The notes: a model not told the origin generated them from the sequence alone. A DNA stretch of 64,000 bases from an uncultured Bacteroidales bacterium (GCA_902787575.1 CADAGX010000022.1:1-64000); one strand, 5' to 3'. Counted from the first letter of the stretch, positions 18,266 through 28,229 are shown. Numbers and translations are program-made.

Positions 18266-20160
18266 TGTCTGAGCTCAAGCAATCGGATTGGCTCCCTACG
18301 ACGCGTCGCGAAATGGACCTGCGCGGTTGGGACTGCGCCGACGTGATTATTTTCAGCGGCGATGCATATGTCGACCATCCCAGCTTTGGCGCCGCAGTAA
18401 TCGGCCGCCTGTTGGAGAGCGAGGGATACCGCGTATGCATCGTGCCGCAGCCCGATTGGCACGGCGACTACCGCGACTTTCGCAAGTTGGGCCGCCCGCG
18501 TCTGTTTTTCGGTGTGTCGCCCGGTTGCATGGATTCAATGGTCAATAAATACACTGCGGCCCGCAGGCTCAGAAGCGAGGATGCTTATAGTCCCAACGGC
18601 CGCCACGACCTGCGTCCAGAATACCCCACAATCGTATATACACGCATCATAAAGGAATTGTTTCCCGACGCTCCGGTCATTTTGGGCGGCATCGAAGCCA
18701 GCCTCCGCCGTCTGATGCATTACGATTACTGGCAAGACCGCTTCCGACCAAGCGTGCTGGTGGAGAGCGGAGCCGACATGATTACCTATGGCATGGGCGA
18801 GCAGCCTACACTCGAAGTGGCGCGACGACTGCTGGAAGCCGTGGAATCGTCGGACGCCACACTTGGTTACGACGAAAACGGCACGTCGTTTTGCACGTGC
18901 GACACGTTGCATCAGTCGATACGACACGTGGAAATTCCACAAACTGTGTGTGCCTACCCGAAGAACGACATTCCGCACGGCATACGCGAAGACGACATCG
19001 TACTACATTCCTACGCCGAAAGCCTCGCAAACCCGCGGTTGCACGCCGAGAATTTCCGGCACATAGAAGAGGAAAGCAACCGCATTCATGCGCAACGCCT
19101 GCTGCAGGAGACAGATGGACAATGGGTGGTGGTGACGCCGCCATACGAGCCACCCACACAAACCGAACTCGACAGGAGCTACGACCTACCCTACACCCGC
19201 ATGCCTCACCCGAAGTATCGCGGCAAACGCATTCCGGCCTACGAGATGATACGTCACAGCCTGTGCCTGCATCGTGGCTGTTTTGGCGGTTGCGCCTTTT
19301 GCACCATCAGTGCGCATCAGGGGAAATTTATTGTCAGCCGCAGTAAGGAGAGCATTCTGCGTGAGGCAGAGAAAATCACACAGATGCCCGACTTCAAGGG
19401 ATACATCAGCGACCTCGGCGGTCCCAGTGCCAATATGTATATGATGGGCGGCAAGAATCGTAAGGCGTGCGAGGCGTGCCGGCGTCCTTCGTGCATTCAT
19501 CCAAACGTCTGCCCGAATCTGAACGTAGACCACCGCCCGCTACTCGAAATCTACCGTGCTGTGGACGCTCTGCCAGCCGTTAAGCGTAGTTTCATAGGCA
19601 GCGGCGTCCGGTACGACCTGCTGTTGCACGACACGGGCAATGCTGTGCTGAACGAATCGTCGCGTCAATACACCGAAGAACTCATTACGCGACACGTCAG
19701 CGGCCGTCTGAAAGTGGCGCCCGAACACACCAGCGACCACGTGCTAAACGTCATGCGAAAGCCGAGCTTCGCACTTTTCCACCGCTTCAAGTCCATCTTC
19801 GACGACATTTGCCGCCGGCACCGACTGCGTCAACAGATTATACCTTATTTTATAAGCAGTCATCCTGGCTGTACCGAAGCCGATATGGCAGAACTTGCGT
19901 GCGAGACCAAACGACTCGACTTCCACTTGGAACAGGTGCAGGACTTCACACCCACTCCGATGACGCTGGCCACCACCTGCTGGGCCACCGGCTATCATCC
20001 TTACACGGGCGAAAAGATATTTAGCGCCCGCACGCCACAGGAAAAGCAGGCGCAGCGAATGTATTTCTTCTGGTACAAACCCGAAGAACGACGCAAGATA
20101 CTCCAGCGGCTAAAGCAACTGGGCCGCCACGACCTCATTAAAATACTTTTCAATCAATAA
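18265..20160 (+). CDS. YgiQ family radical SAM protein
   Basis: The 631-residue protein has an N-terminal B12-binding-like region (LPTTRREMDLRGWDCADV, GDAYVDHPSFGAAVIGR) and a radical SAM core with the CxxxCxxC cluster in RGCFGGCAFCTISAHQG near residue 340. An extra cysteine set (CEACRRPSCIHPNVC) follows at about residues 402-416. The family is conserved but its reaction is unestablished. The ATG at 18265 overlaps the preceding stop; a TTG three bases upstream is less likely. Twelve bases separate it from the DUF4494 gene. Confidence 0.9.
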   Translation: MSELKQSDWLPTTRREMDLRGWDCADVIIFSGDAYVDHPSFGAAVIGRLLESEGYRVCIVPQPDWHGDYRDFRKLGRPRLFFGVSPGCMDSMVNKYTAARRLRSEDAYSPNGRHDLRPEYPTIVYTRIIKELFPDAPVILGGIEASLRRLMHYDYWQDRFRPSVLVESGADMITYGMGEQPTLEVARRLLEAVESSDATLGYDENGTSFCTCDTLHQSIRHVEIPQTVCAYPKNDIPHGIREDDIVLHSYAESLANPRLHAENFRHIEEESNRIHAQRLLQETDGQWVVVTPPYEPPTQTELDRSYDLPYTRMPHPKYRGKRIPAYEMIRHSLCLHRGCFGGCAFCTISAHQGKFIVSRSKESILREAEKITQMPDFKGYISDLGGPSANMYMMGGKNRKACEACRRPSCIHPNVCPNLNVDHRPLLEIYRAVDALPAVKRSFIGSGVRYDLLLHDTGNAVLNESSRQYTEELITRHVSGRLKVAPEHTSDHVLNVMRKPSFALFHRFKSIFDDICRRHRLRQQIIPYFISSHPGCTEADMAELACETKRLDFHLEQVQDFTPTPMTLATTCWATGYHPYTGEKIFSARTPQEKQAQRMYFFWYKPEERRKILQRLKQLGRHDLIKILFNQ

Positions 20161-20172
20161 AAAATCAGAATT

Positions 20173-20640
20173 ATGACCGAATGGTTTCAATGCAAAGTCC
20201 GCTACGATAAAACGGTAGAAGACGGACAAATCAAAAGCACAAACGAGGTTTACCTCGTTGACGCACTCAGTTTCACTGAAGCCGAGAAGCGATTTATCGA
20301 AGAGATTAGGCCGCAAGTGAGTGGCGACTTCGTGGTAACCGACATAAAGCGTGCCAAAATCGCAGAACTCTATGAGAGCAACGACTCCCTAGCCGACCGC
20401 TGGTTCAAGGCGCGCGTGGCATTTCTCTCGATAGACGATAAAACCGAAACAGAGAAGCGCAGCCGCCAGACTATGATGGTTCAGGCCATCGATTTGCGCG
20501 ATGCCGTGAAGAATCTCGACGCGCACATGAAGGGAACGCTGGACGACTATCTGATAGAATCCATTGCAGAAACCAAGATTATGGACGTCTACCGCTACGT
20601 TGTGAAAGACGAAAATCCGAAGGCTAACGCGGAAGAATAA
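20173..20640 (+). CDS. DUF4494 domain protein
   Basis: The 155-residue cytoplasmic protein begins MTEWFQCKVRYDKTVEDG and contains TNEVYLVDALSFTEAEKRF, the characteristic start of DUF4494, a Bacteroidetes family without known function. The C-terminal half is helical. It is preceded by a purine-rich ribosome site (AAAATCAGAATT) and lies between the YgiQ and YggS-type genes in an apparent operon. Confidence 0.82.
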   Translation: MTEWFQCKVRYDKTVEDGQIKSTNEVYLVDALSFTEAEKRFIEEIRPQVSGDFVVTDIKRAKIAELYESNDSLADRWFKARVAFLSIDDKTETEKRSRQTMMVQAIDLRDAVKNLDAHMKGTLDDYLIESIAETKIMDVYRYVVKDENPKANAEE

Positions 20641-20661
20641 ATTTGCCTCGTGCACAAAGAA

Positions 20662-21330
20662 ATGGAAGTAAAGCAAGCTATAAGCGAAATCACCTCACAG
20701 CTGCCAGCCACCACACGGCTTGTGGCTGTGAGCAAGTTTCATCCAGCCGAAATGATACGTGAGGCCTACGATTGCGGGCAGCGAATCTTCGGCGAAAGTC
20801 ACGTGCAGGAATTGCAAGCCAAGCGTGCTACCCTGCCCGATGACATTCAGTGGCACTTCATCGGACACTTGCAAACAAACAAAGTGAAGTACATCGTGCC
20901 ATATATCGACCTCATTCACGCAGTTGATACGCCTCGTCTCCTGCAGGAGATAAGCCGGCAGGCTGAGCGCGTCGGCCGGCAGATTCCTTGCCTGCTGGAG
21001 ATTCATGTGGCGCAGGAGGAGACAAAATACGGTTTTACGCCACAGGAATGTCTCGCCTACCTTGCCTCTGGCGAATGGCGCGAGTTGAATGGTATTCGAC
21101 TGGCCGGACTAATGTGCATGGCAAGCTTCACAGAGGACGAACAGCAAATCGCCGCCGAATTTTCGACAGCCGAGAACTTATTTAATAAGGTAAAGAAAGA
21201 ATTTTTTGCCGCTGACCCCAATTTCTGCGAACGTTCGTGGGGAATGAGCCACGATTGGAAAATTGCTTTACAACACGGCAGCACAATGGTTCGCATCGGT
21301 AGCCAGATTTTTGGCGAACGTAATTATTAA
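20662..21330 (+). CDS. YggS/PLPBP family pyridoxal-phosphate homeostasis protein
   Basis: The 222-residue protein binds PLP through the lysine in RLVAVSKFHP (about residue 25) and has FGESHVQEL, WHFIGHLQTNK and SWGMSHDWKIALQHGSTMVRIGSQIFG, all diagnostic of the family. Members help keep intracellular PLP and amino-acid pools balanced. I chose the ATG at 20662; a GTG at 20650 would add four residues. It is the last gene of the cluster and is followed by a hairpin terminator. Confidence 0.9.
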   Translation: MEVKQAISEITSQLPATTRLVAVSKFHPAEMIREAYDCGQRIFGESHVQELQAKRATLPDDIQWHFIGHLQTNKVKYIVPYIDLIHAVDTPRLLQEISRQAERVGRQIPCLLEIHVAQEETKYGFTPQECLAYLASGEWRELNGIRLAGLMCMASFTEDEQQIAAEFSTAENLFNKVKKEFFAADPNFCERSWGMSHDWKIALQHGSTMVRIGSQIFGERNY

Positions 21331-21335
21331 ATCCT

Positions 21336-21376
21336 CCGCGTCCCGTACCAAAAAATGCGGGACGCGGCAGGCAATT
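21336..21376 (+). terminator. Terminator after the YggS-type gene
   Basis: CCGCGTCCCG (21336-21345) pairs with CGGGACGCGG (21358-21367) across a 12-base loop, followed after a few bases by a T-run. Confidence 0.75.
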
Positions 21377-21470
21377 TTTCATTTCTGCTTCTTTTTTTCT
21401 TACTTGCTGTACAAAAAGCCCCGCTTTTTGCTCATTTTTTCTTAAAATGTGCATTTTTCCGGTAAAACGC

Positions 21471-21501
21471 TTGGCGATTCGGGATAAAACACGTAACTTT
21501 G
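21471..21501 (+). promoter_or_regulatory. Promoter of the acyl-CoA synthetase-like gene
   Basis: TTG at 21471-21473 and TAACTTTG at 21494-21501 are 20 bases apart, 23 bases before the ATG at 21525. Confidence 0.78.
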
Positions 21502-21524
21502 CACAAAATTAATGAAATTGTGCA

Positions 21525-23198
21525 ATGAATCAAACGCAGTTTTCGTCTTACAACCAGATGATAGCCGACACGATTAAGGCTAATTGGAATCTCAACTCCC
21601 TGTCAGATTATGGCGTGCTCACGCTACAATACAAAGATGTGGCTCGAATCATCGAGAAAATGCACATTCTTTTCGAGGAGAGTGGTGTCGTGCCAGGCGA
21701 TAAGATAGCCATTTGCGGTAAAAATCAGTGTCGCTGGGGAGCCGCCTTCCTTAGTGTTTTGTCTTACGGCGCGGTGGCCGTACCAATTCTTCACGAGTTT
21801 CATCCCGAACAAATACATGATATCGTAAATCACAGCGATGCTAAGCTACTTTTTGTCGGCGACGCGGTGTGGAAAAATCTCGACCCGGAGAAAATGCCGG
21901 CGCTTGAAGGTGTCATTTCGCTCACCGACCATAGTCTTCACATCAGTCGCAATGAAAAATTGACACATGCGCGTGAGAACCTTAACAGGATGTTTGGTGA
22001 GAAGTATCCGCTCAATTTCCGAGCCGAACACATCAAATATTACGAGGATAAGGCAGACGAGTTGGCTATCATCAATTATACCAGCGGAACGACGAGTAAT
22101 TCCAAGGGTGTGATGATTCCTTATCGTGCTCTCTGGTCAAACGCTGATTTTGCGGAGTCCGTTTTGGGTAACGACCTGCGGCCGGGAATGAACGTTCTCT
22201 CGATGCTTCCGATGGCTCACATGTACGGCATGGCCTACGAGTTTCTGTTTGAGTTCCTCAAAGGCATGCACGTAAATTTCCTCACGAAGACTGCTTCGCC
22301 CACAATCCTCATAAAAGCGCTGGCGGACGTGAAACCTGTGCTGATAGTCGTGGTACCGCTAATAATAGAGAAGATAGTTCGCAAATCCGTGCTTCCCAAG
22401 ATTCAAGATCCCAAGATACGGATGATGATGCGCCTGCCGGTTGTTGGCCAGCGCATTAAGCAGAAAATTTGCGACGCGCTGACGAATGCGCTCGGCGGCC
22501 AGTTCTACGAAGTTATCATTGGCGGAGCTGCACTGAATCAGGAGGTGGAAGCCCTGCTTCACGAAATAGGTTTCCGCTATACCGTGGGATATGGAACAAC
22601 AGAGTGTGCGCCCATTCTTGCGTACAACGACTGGAAAGATGTGGTGCCCGGCAGCTGCGGAAAAGCAGCCAAGAATATGACGCTGAAGATTAACAGCGTA
22701 GATCCCGAGTGCATCCCTGGCGAAGTGTTGGCTCAGGGCCCCAATGTGATGCTTGGTTACTACAAAAACGAAGAAGCCACGCGCAATACGTTGGTCGACG
22801 GATGGTATCACACAGGTGACCTTGGCGTACTCGATGCGGCAGGAAATTTATTCATAAAGGGCCGCTGCAAAAACATGCTGTTGGGGGCTAACGGGCAGAA
22901 CATATATCCCGAGGAAATCGAGGACAAACTGAGCGGTATGGCGTTGGTGAGCGAATGTGTCGTAGTGCAACGGAACGAAAAGCTCTTCGCGTTGGTTTAT
23001 CCCGACCCGGAGCAAATCAAGCAACTGCGGCTGTCGCACGACGATGTGCAGGCAATTATGGAGCAGAACCGCAAGGATTTGAATCCCTCGCTCCCATCCT
23101 ACGCACAACTATGTGGCATACATATTATGCCTGAGGAGTTTGAGAAGACTCCGAAGAAGAGTATCAAGCGTTACCTCTATATGGATTACAAATTCTGA
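21525..23198 (+). CDS. AMP-binding ligase, long-chain acyl-CoA synthetase-like
   Basis: The 557-residue protein is an ANL-superfamily adenylating enzyme. It has the P-loop motif YTSGTTSNSKGVMI (about residues 185-198), the GYGTTECAP motif (A5) and the YHTGDLG motif (A7), and ends in a C-terminal lid ending KKSIKRYLY with the catalytic lysine region. It probably activates a fatty acid or other carboxylic acid with ATP and transfers it to CoA or a carrier. It has its own promoter and terminator, so it is a single-gene unit. The precise substrate is unknown. Confidence 0.87.
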   Translation: MNQTQFSSYNQMIADTIKANWNLNSLSDYGVLTLQYKDVARIIEKMHILFEESGVVPGDKIAICGKNQCRWGAAFLSVLSYGAVAVPILHEFHPEQIHDIVNHSDAKLLFVGDAVWKNLDPEKMPALEGVISLTDHSLHISRNEKLTHARENLNRMFGEKYPLNFRAEHIKYYEDKADELAIINYTSGTTSNSKGVMIPYRALWSNADFAESVLGNDLRPGMNVLSMLPMAHMYGMAYEFLFEFLKGMHVNFLTKTASPTILIKALADVKPVLIVVVPLIIEKIVRKSVLPKIQDPKIRMMMRLPVVGQRIKQKICDALTNALGGQFYEVIIGGAALNQEVEALLHEIGFRYTVGYGTTECAPILAYNDWKDVVPGSCGKAAKNMTLKINSVDPECIPGEVLAQGPNVMLGYYKNEEATRNTLVDGWYHTGDLGVLDAAGNLFIKGRCKNMLLGANGQNIYPEEIEDKLSGMALVSECVVVQRNEKLFALVYPDPEQIKQLRLSHDDVQAIMEQNRKDLNPSLPSYAQLCGIHIMPEEFEKTPKKSIKRYLYMDYKF

Positions 23199-23212
23199 GG
23201 GTCAGAAACAAA

Positions 23213-23256
23213 GAACCGCGTGTCGTAGTCAATGCTGTGACACGCGGTTTTTATTT
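23213..23256 (+). terminator. Terminator between convergent genes at 23.2 kb
   Basis: AACCGCGTGTC (23214-23224) pairs with GACACGCGGTT (23239-23249), with a 14-base loop and a T-rich tail. It follows the acyl-CoA synthetase-like gene and also lies after the convergent gene on the other strand. Confidence 0.8.
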
Positions 23257-23271
23257 TCCCACACAATGTTC

Positions 23272-23820
23272 TTATTCTGGGCTCTCGCCAAGGAATTCGC
23301 ACACAAAGTTGCGTCCCTTAATTGACGGGAACTGGCTGCGCGGGTCGATGTCGTGGCGCGAGCGCAGATGGTCGAGAATCCGGTTGTAGCAGTCCTGAAT
23401 AGATTCGGCACGTACGCGAGCACGGAAAGTGGCGTCGCGATACTGGAATTTCGAAGTCTGCGGAATGGATATAACACGTTTGAATGTGAGCGATGCGTCG
23501 TACCACCCGGGATTCACCTCGGCATAAACATCCTGCCGCTCTTTGCGTTCCTGTTGTTTCTGCAAGATCTCTTGTTTCTGCGCTCCGTGTTCCTTGAATT
23601 CTTCCAACGTATCCACGTCCGCCTTTATCACAATAAAATAAGAACGTGTTCCAACCTTGTAGCGCTTGGGATAATGTGAATCGCTGTTCACGAACTGTCG
23701 CAAATCTTGCTCCAAGAATTCGTCCACGTCAATGTCCGTAATGGAACTTAGAAAGTCAAGTGCTTCTTCTACAGAATGTACAAGTGTTTCATTCTGAAAG
23801 TAACGAATGTATAAATTCAT
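23272..23820 (-). CDS. Conserved hypothetical protein
   Basis: From the ATG at 23820 the protein has 182 residues (MNLYIRYFQNETLVHSVEEA). It is soluble with no signal peptide, and includes a charged helical stretch rich in Gln, Glu and Lys (KQEILQKQQERKERQDVYAE) and a C-terminal region with many arginines. The longer reading frame up to 23982 crosses the promoters of both divergent genes and is rejected. A TACTTTTG -7 box lies about 23 bases upstream of the start. I do not recognise the family. Confidence 0.72.
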   Translation of the reverse strand: MNLYIRYFQNETLVHSVEEALDFLSSITDIDVDEFLEQDLRQFVNSDSHYPKRYKVGTRSYFIVIKADVDTLEEFKEHGAQKQEILQKQQERKERQDVYAEVNPGWYDASLTFKRVISIPQTSKFQYRDATFRARVRAESIQDCYNRILDHLRSRHDIDPRSQFPSIKGRNFVCEFLGESPE

Positions 23821-23842
23821 ATAAAATGCGGTAAATGACGCG

Positions 23843-23850
23843 CAAAAGTA
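23843..23850 (-). promoter_or_regulatory. -7 box of the hypothetical gene at 23.3-23.8 kb
   Basis: The minus strand reads TACTTTTG, a match to TAnnTTTG. No clear -33 TTG is visible. Confidence 0.5.
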
Positions 23851-23912
23851 CATATTTCTTTTTACATAGCGAAATTTCGACGCATAAAAACGCCGTTCTC
23901 GGCGGAAATGTG

Positions 23913-23920
23913 TACATTTG
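23913..23920 (+). promoter_or_regulatory. -7 box of the BASS transporter gene
   Basis: TACATTTG lies 19 bases before the ATG at 23940. The -33 element is not clear. Confidence 0.5.
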
Positions 23921-23939
23921 TACGTCGAAAAAGAGCTAA

Positions 23940-24893
23940 ATGAAACTGCTGCGTTTCCTAAAAGACTGGACACTTCCCACAAGCATGACTTGCGGCGTGC
24001 TGCTTTATCTTGTGCTGGCTAACTTCCAGCCCGTGGCGCCCTACAAACCTCTTTTGGAACGTGGCCTCGCTGTGGTGCAGCCTACGCTGTTGTTCATGAT
24101 GCTGATGCTTACGTTCTGTCGCGTCAAACCCTCTGACATGCAGTTCCGCGTGTGGCACTTATGGCTTTTAGGATTTCAAATGCTGTTCTTCGCTGCCCTG
24201 ATTGGAGTTATTTTCATGCTACACGGAAGCATGCTGTTAGAGGGTGCCGCACTATGCATGATATGCCCTACAGCCACCGCGGCAGCCGTGATAACGAGAC
24301 GTCTGGGCGGAAACGCCGGAACGCTCACAGCCTACACCGTGCTAATTAACTTTTGCGCCTCGCTGGCCATACCTGCCGTCATACCTCTCATTCATCCGAA
24401 CGCTTCGTTGTCGTTTGTCGAGAACTGCTTGCGCATATCATACAAAGTATTCCCCGTTCTGATTTTACCTTTGCTGGTGTCAGTCGTTCTCCGCCGCCTG
24501 TCTCCGAAACTCACTGAGGCGTTGGCCTCGATGCGCGACGTCCCGTTCTACCTCTGGGCTGTGTCGCTGATGTTGGCAATCAGTGTCACGACCAAGAGCA
24601 TCGCCCATGCCAGTTGTTCTAACGGCACGTTGCTTGGCTTCGCCGGCGTGTCGCTGCTTGCCTGCGTGCTGCAGTTTGCCTTCGGTCGACGTGTGGGAAC
24701 GCACTATTCCGAGCCCGTCAGTGCAGCGCAGGCCTGCGGTCAGAAGAATACTGTGCTTATCATGTGGATAGCCTACACCTTCATGTCGCCCGAAACCACA
24801 CTTGCCGGTGGCTTCTACAGCATTTGGCACAATGTCTGGAACAGCATACAACTCTATCGGCAAAGCCGGCTTCAAAAATGCAACGCGTCGTAA
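23940..24893 (+). CDS. Bile acid:sodium symporter (BASS) family transporter
   Basis: The 317-residue protein has about nine or ten membrane helices and BASS-like features: the TFCRVKPSDMQF segment after the second helix, CMICPTATAAAVITRRLGGN (a repeat-core motif) and a second core region near residues 250-290. It should move an organic anion, perhaps coupled to sodium; the substrate is unknown. The last codons (K C N A S stop) fall in the first unit of a 22-base phased array, so the C-terminus seems to have been set by the repeat. It is convergent with the tRNA methyltransferase gene. Confidence 0.8.
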   Translation: MKLLRFLKDWTLPTSMTCGVLLYLVLANFQPVAPYKPLLERGLAVVQPTLLFMMLMLTFCRVKPSDMQFRVWHLWLLGFQMLFFAALIGVIFMLHGSMLLEGAALCMICPTATAAAVITRRLGGNAGTLTAYTVLINFCASLAIPAVIPLIHPNASLSFVENCLRISYKVFPVLILPLLVSVVLRRLSPKLTEALASMRDVPFYLWAVSLMLAISVTTKSIAHASCSNGTLLGFAGVSLLACVLQFAFGRRVGTHYSEPVSAAQACGQKNTVLIMWIAYTFMSPETTLAGGFYSIWHNVWNSIQLYRQSRLQKCNAS

Positions 24894-24956
24894 TCCGAAA
24901 TGCGACGTGTAGTTTTCTCATTTGCGACGTGTGGCAAAATAAAAACCACGTGTAGT
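24879..24956 (+). repeat. 22-base phased array D, over a stop codon
   Basis: ACG cores start at 24883, 24905, 24927 and 24948 (spacings 22, 22, 21). The first unit, TGCAACGCGTCGTA, supplies the last codons of the BASS gene with its TAA stop, and the last unit ends at the stop of the convergent methyltransferase gene. Confidence 0.85.
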
Positions 24957-25658
24957 TTAGAGATAAAAGTCCGCCGTCAGATTCTTATATTGCTGGCTTC
25001 TCTCGCCGTCTGCGCCTTGTAGAACTAATACTTCAGGCATCACGCAGCAATTCTCTGTGCGAGAAAAAGTTAAGAGTGCGCGTTTTGGCGGTTTGTGCTC
25101 GACGGTTTTTACATCGCAACGCGCCGCAAGAAATAGATTCTGCGTGAGGCAGAGGGCCGCAAAGTTTGAGGCCGAACGTGCTGGCAGAATCACCGAGAAA
25201 TTCCCACTCTCCGAGAGCAGTCGCACGGCACATCTGGTCAGCGCTTCGAAGCTCAGGGCGGCTGCGTTGCGCGCCTTCATGCGATTCTCGTCTGGCGGCA
25301 GGATATCCTCGGTGTAGAATGGCGGGTTGCAGAGTATGGAATCGAACTTCTCGGCCGTCTGAAAAGTGCGTACATCCTGCTCCAGAATGCGGATGCGACT
25401 GGAGAATTCGGAGGCCGACACGTTCTCCTGCGCCTGCAGCACAGAGTCCCTGTCCACATCAAGTCCTACAATCTCGGCCCGTGGGTTGCGTTGCGCAGTC
25501 ATAAGCGCGATGAGGCCGCTGCCGCAGCCAATATCCAGGATGCGAGAGCCGTCAACCGGAGCCCATGCGCCCAGCAGCACGCCGTCTGTCCCGACGCGTA
25601 TGGCGCAGCGGTCGTGCCAGACGGTAAAACGCTTGAATCTGAAGGATGGCGAACTCAT
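24957..25658 (-). CDS. trmN6: tRNA1(Val) (adenine(37)-N6)-methyltransferase-like
   Basis: The 233-residue protein is a class I SAM-dependent methyltransferase with LDIGCGSGLIALM (motif I) and the catalytic NPPFY motif (residues 111-115) typical of adenine-N6 methylation. The N-terminal FRFKRFTVWHDRCAIRVGTD segment is characteristic of the TrmN6/YfiC family, which modifies A37 of tRNA1-Val. The start at 25658 is preceded by a TATATTTG box; the much longer antisense-extending frame up to 26615 overlaps lon and is rejected. Its stop lies at the edge of array D. Confidence 0.88.
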   Translation of the reverse strand: MSSPSFRFKRFTVWHDRCAIRVGTDGVLLGAWAPVDGSRILDIGCGSGLIALMTAQRNPRAEIVGLDVDRDSVLQAQENVSASEFSSRIRILEQDVRTFQTAEKFDSILCNPPFYTEDILPPDENRMKARNAAALSFEALTRCAVRLLSESGNFSVILPARSASNFAALCLTQNLFLAARCDVKTVEHKPPKRALLTFSRTENCCVMPEVLVLQGADGERSQQYKNLTADFYL

Positions 25659-25667
25659 AATTTTCTG

Positions 25668-25675
25668 CAAATATA
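25668..25675 (-). promoter_or_regulatory. -7 box of trmN6
   Basis: The minus strand reads TATATTTG nine bases before the trmN6 start, implying a very short leader. Confidence 0.5.
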
Positions 25676-25718
25676 CATATTTTAAGTATTCTCGCGCGCG
25701 ATTCTGCCCATTTTTTCG

Positions 25719-25726
25719 TATCTTTG
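25719..25726 (+). promoter_or_regulatory. -7 box of lon
   Basis: TATCTTTG lies 34 bases before the lon ATG. No good TTG is found 20 bases upstream. No heat-shock inverted repeat was recognised. Confidence 0.6.
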
Positions 25727-25760
25727 CACCCGTTTTCAAGTGTAATAAACAAAATACCAT

Positions 25761-28229
25761 ATGACAAAACAGAAACCCTCCTTCTCCTTTGTGGCAGAAG
25801 TGGCTGGCGACGTCACGAAATTGATTCATGCTTCCGAAGAGGGACACGTGAACATTCTGGCGATTCGCGACAACATACTTTTCCCGGGAACCATCAATCC
25901 CATCATTATCGGCCGTCCCGTCTCGATGAAAGCGGTCCAATTCGCCGAAAAGACGAATGGACTGCTCGGAATCTTCTGCCAGAAAGATGCAGAAGTGGAC
26001 GACCCGACGTTCGAAGATCTCATGCATGTGGGAGTCGTGGCGAAAGTCGTCCACACAATGCAGACGCCGGACGGAAATAACAACGTGCTGCTGCAGACTT
26101 TCAATACGGTGACGCTGAAAAACCTCACCAAGGGCCGCCACGGCTACGAGGGAGACGTGGAAGCCGTCACCGACATTCCCCCACTCGACAGCGAGCGCAC
26201 TGAATACGAAACGATGCTTGCCCTCATCAAGGAGCGCGTAATAGAATTCGGACGCATCGCAAACAATTTCCCAGAGGAGATGGTTCACTTTGTGGAGGGT
26301 ATGCCACCATCGACCTTCATGGTAAATCTCATCTGCGGCAACCTGCCCGTGGACGTCGAAGCCAAGGAATCTCTGCTTTTGTGCCGTCTCGAGCTGCAGC
26401 GCGCACAACGTTTGCTCGTTCTCATCAATAATATTATTCAACTGGCGCGTCTCAAGCTGAATGTCGAACGTAAGACCCAGAGCGACCTCGACCGACAGCA
26501 GCGCGAATACTTCATAAATCAGGAAATTCACAACCTGCAGGCCGAACTTGGCAATAAGGACGAGAGCACCGTCAAGTCGGAAGATATCGAGCAGCTGAAG
26601 AAAACTGCGGAGCAAAAGCAGTGGAACGACAAAGCACGCGAGACATTCGAGAAAGAGCTAAGCAAATTGTCGCGGACAAACACACAAAGTCCGGATTATA
26701 ACGTACAACTCAATTATCTGCAGACGCTGGTCGATTTGCCATGGGACTATTGCACAGAATCGGACATCAAAATTCCGGCGGCTGAGCGAATACTGAATCA
26801 TGATCACTACGGAATGGAGCGCGTGAAGGAGAGAATTCTGGAACATCTCGCCGTACTGAAGTTGCGAAGCGACCATAAGAGCCCTATTATCTGTCTCTAC
26901 GGACCTCCGGGCGTCGGCAAGACGAGTCTTGGCCGTAGCATTGCCAAAGCCCTCAAGCGGAAATATGTCCGCATCTCGCTGGGCGGCGTACACGACGAGA
27001 GCGAGATTCGCGGCCACCGGCGCACATACGTGGGTGCGATGCCCGGCAGAATAATTAAGGGCCTTCTCAAAGCCGGTAGCAGCAATCCCGTCTACATTCT
27101 CGACGAGATAGATAAAATTTCGCAGAACAACATAAACGGAGATCCATCTTCGGCAATGCTGGAAGTGCTCGACCCGGAGCAGAACAATGCGTTCCACGAT
27201 AATTATCTCGACCTCGACTACGACCTCAGCCGCGTGATGTTTATCGCCACGGCCAACGACATAAATTCCATACCTCGGCCACTGCTCGACAGAATGGAAC
27301 TCATCGAGGTGAGCGGCTACATAACGGAAGAGAAAATCGAGATAGCGCGCCGCCACCTGATACCTAAGAAGATAGAGGAAAACGGACTTGGCGAATGTGG
27401 TAAGAACATTAAGTTTTCCAAGCCTGCCATCGAGTTTATCATAGAACGTTACACTCGCGAGAGCGGTGTCCGCAGCCTGGAAAAACAAATCGACAAGCTG
27501 TTCCGCAAGATTGCCCTGCGTTTTGCTCGCGAAGATGTGAAGGAAAACTTCAACATCACGCCTCGCGAGGTGGAAGAGATGCTTGGCAAACCCACTTTCA
27601 GCCGCGACAAATATCAGGGCAACGAATATGCTGGCGTGGTTACGGGTTTGGCATGGACCAGTGTGGGCGGCGAGATTCTCTTTATTGAGACCAGTTTGAG
27701 TCGTGGCAAAGGCGGCAAGCTGACGTTGACGGGCAATCTCGGTGATGTGATGAAAGAGAGTGCCATGCTTGCACTTGAATACATCAAGTCGCACGCCGAC
27801 CGTCTCGGACTCGACATGCGGATTTTCGAAAACTACAACATACACATCCACGTGCCCGAGGGCGCAGTGCCAAAGGACGGCCCAAGTGCCGGAATTACGA
27901 TGGCCACCAGCATTGCCAGCGCGCTGACACAACGCAAGGTGCGGGCCGGAGTTGCCATGACGGGAGAGATAACACTGCGTGGAAAGGTGCTTCCCGTGGG
28001 CGGCATCAAAGAGAAGATTCTGGCGGCCAAGCGTGCCGGCATCACAGACTTGATGCTGTGCGAGGAGAATCGCAAGGACATAGACGAAATACCGGCTACG
28101 TATCTGAAGGGACTGCACTTCCACTATGTGGAAACCATACTCGACGTCTGGGACTTCGCACTAACGGACGAGAAAGTCAAGAATCCGATGCAATTCGTCT
28201 TCGACGAGAAAAAAGAATCCGACGCATGA
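25761..28229 (+). CDS. lon: ATP-dependent endopeptidase La
   Basis: Lon degrades damaged and regulatory proteins in the cytoplasm. The 822-residue protein has the N-terminal substrate domain ([18 protein letters not shown]), the AAA module with Walker [10 protein letters not shown] (about residue 383) and ILDEIDK Walker B, and a C-terminal S16 protease domain with [13 protein letters not shown] (catalytic serine near 708) and the catalytic lysine in GGIKEK. It overlaps tgt by four bases and leads an operon with tgt, an LptF/G-type permease and possibly the DEAD-box helicase. Confidence 0.96.
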   Translation: MTKQKPSFSFVAEVAGDVTKLIHASEEGHVNILAIRDNILFPGTINPIIIGRPVSMKAVQFAEKTNGLLGIFCQKDAEVDDPTFEDLMHVGVVAKVVHTMQTPDGNNNVLLQTFNTVTLKNLTKGRHGYEGDVEAVTDIPPLDSERTEYETMLALIKERVIEFGRIANNFPEEMVHFVEGMPPSTFMVNLICGNLPVDVEAKESLLLCRLELQRAQRLLVLINNIIQLARLKLNVERKTQSDLDRQQREYFINQEIHNLQAELGNKDESTVKSEDIEQLKKTAEQKQWNDKARETFEKELSKLSRTNTQSPDYNVQLNYLQTLVDLPWDYCTESDIKIPAAERILNHDHYGMERVKERILEHLAVLKLRSDHKSPIICLYGPPGVGKTSLGRSIAKALKRKYVRISLGGVHDESEIRGHRRTYVGAMPGRIIKGLLKAGSSNPVYILDEIDKISQNNINGDPSSAMLEVLDPEQNNAFHDNYLDLDYDLSRVMFIATANDINSIPRPLLDRMELIEVSGYITEEKIEIARRHLIPKKIEENGLGECGKNIKFSKPAIEFIIERYTRESGVRSLEKQIDKLFRKIALRFAREDVKENFNITPREVEEMLGKPTFSRDKYQGNEYAGVVTGLAWTSVGGEILFIETSLSRGKGGKLTLTGNLGDVMKESAMLALEYIKSHADRLGLDMRIFENYNIHIHVPEGAVPKDGPSAGITMATSIASALTQRKVRAGVAMTGEITLRGKVLPVGGIKEKILAAKRAGITDLMLCEENRKDIDEIPATYLKGLHFHYVETILDVWDFALTDEKVKNPMQFVFDEKKESDA

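Noticed and set aside
18296-18315. ACGCGTCGCG as another array unit at the YgiQ start
   Set aside because: Only one core occurs with no phased neighbour, and the residues (LPTTRREM) are conserved in the YgiQ family, so coding constraint explains it.
25659-26615. Upstream extension of the tRNA methyltransferase reading frame
   Set aside because: The extension runs antisense to lon and past the trmN6 promoter; the family N-terminus begins at 25658.
26658-28124. 488-residue minus-strand frame opposite lon
   Set aside because: It lies wholly within lon, has no ribosome site or promoter, and its composition is that of an antisense frame.
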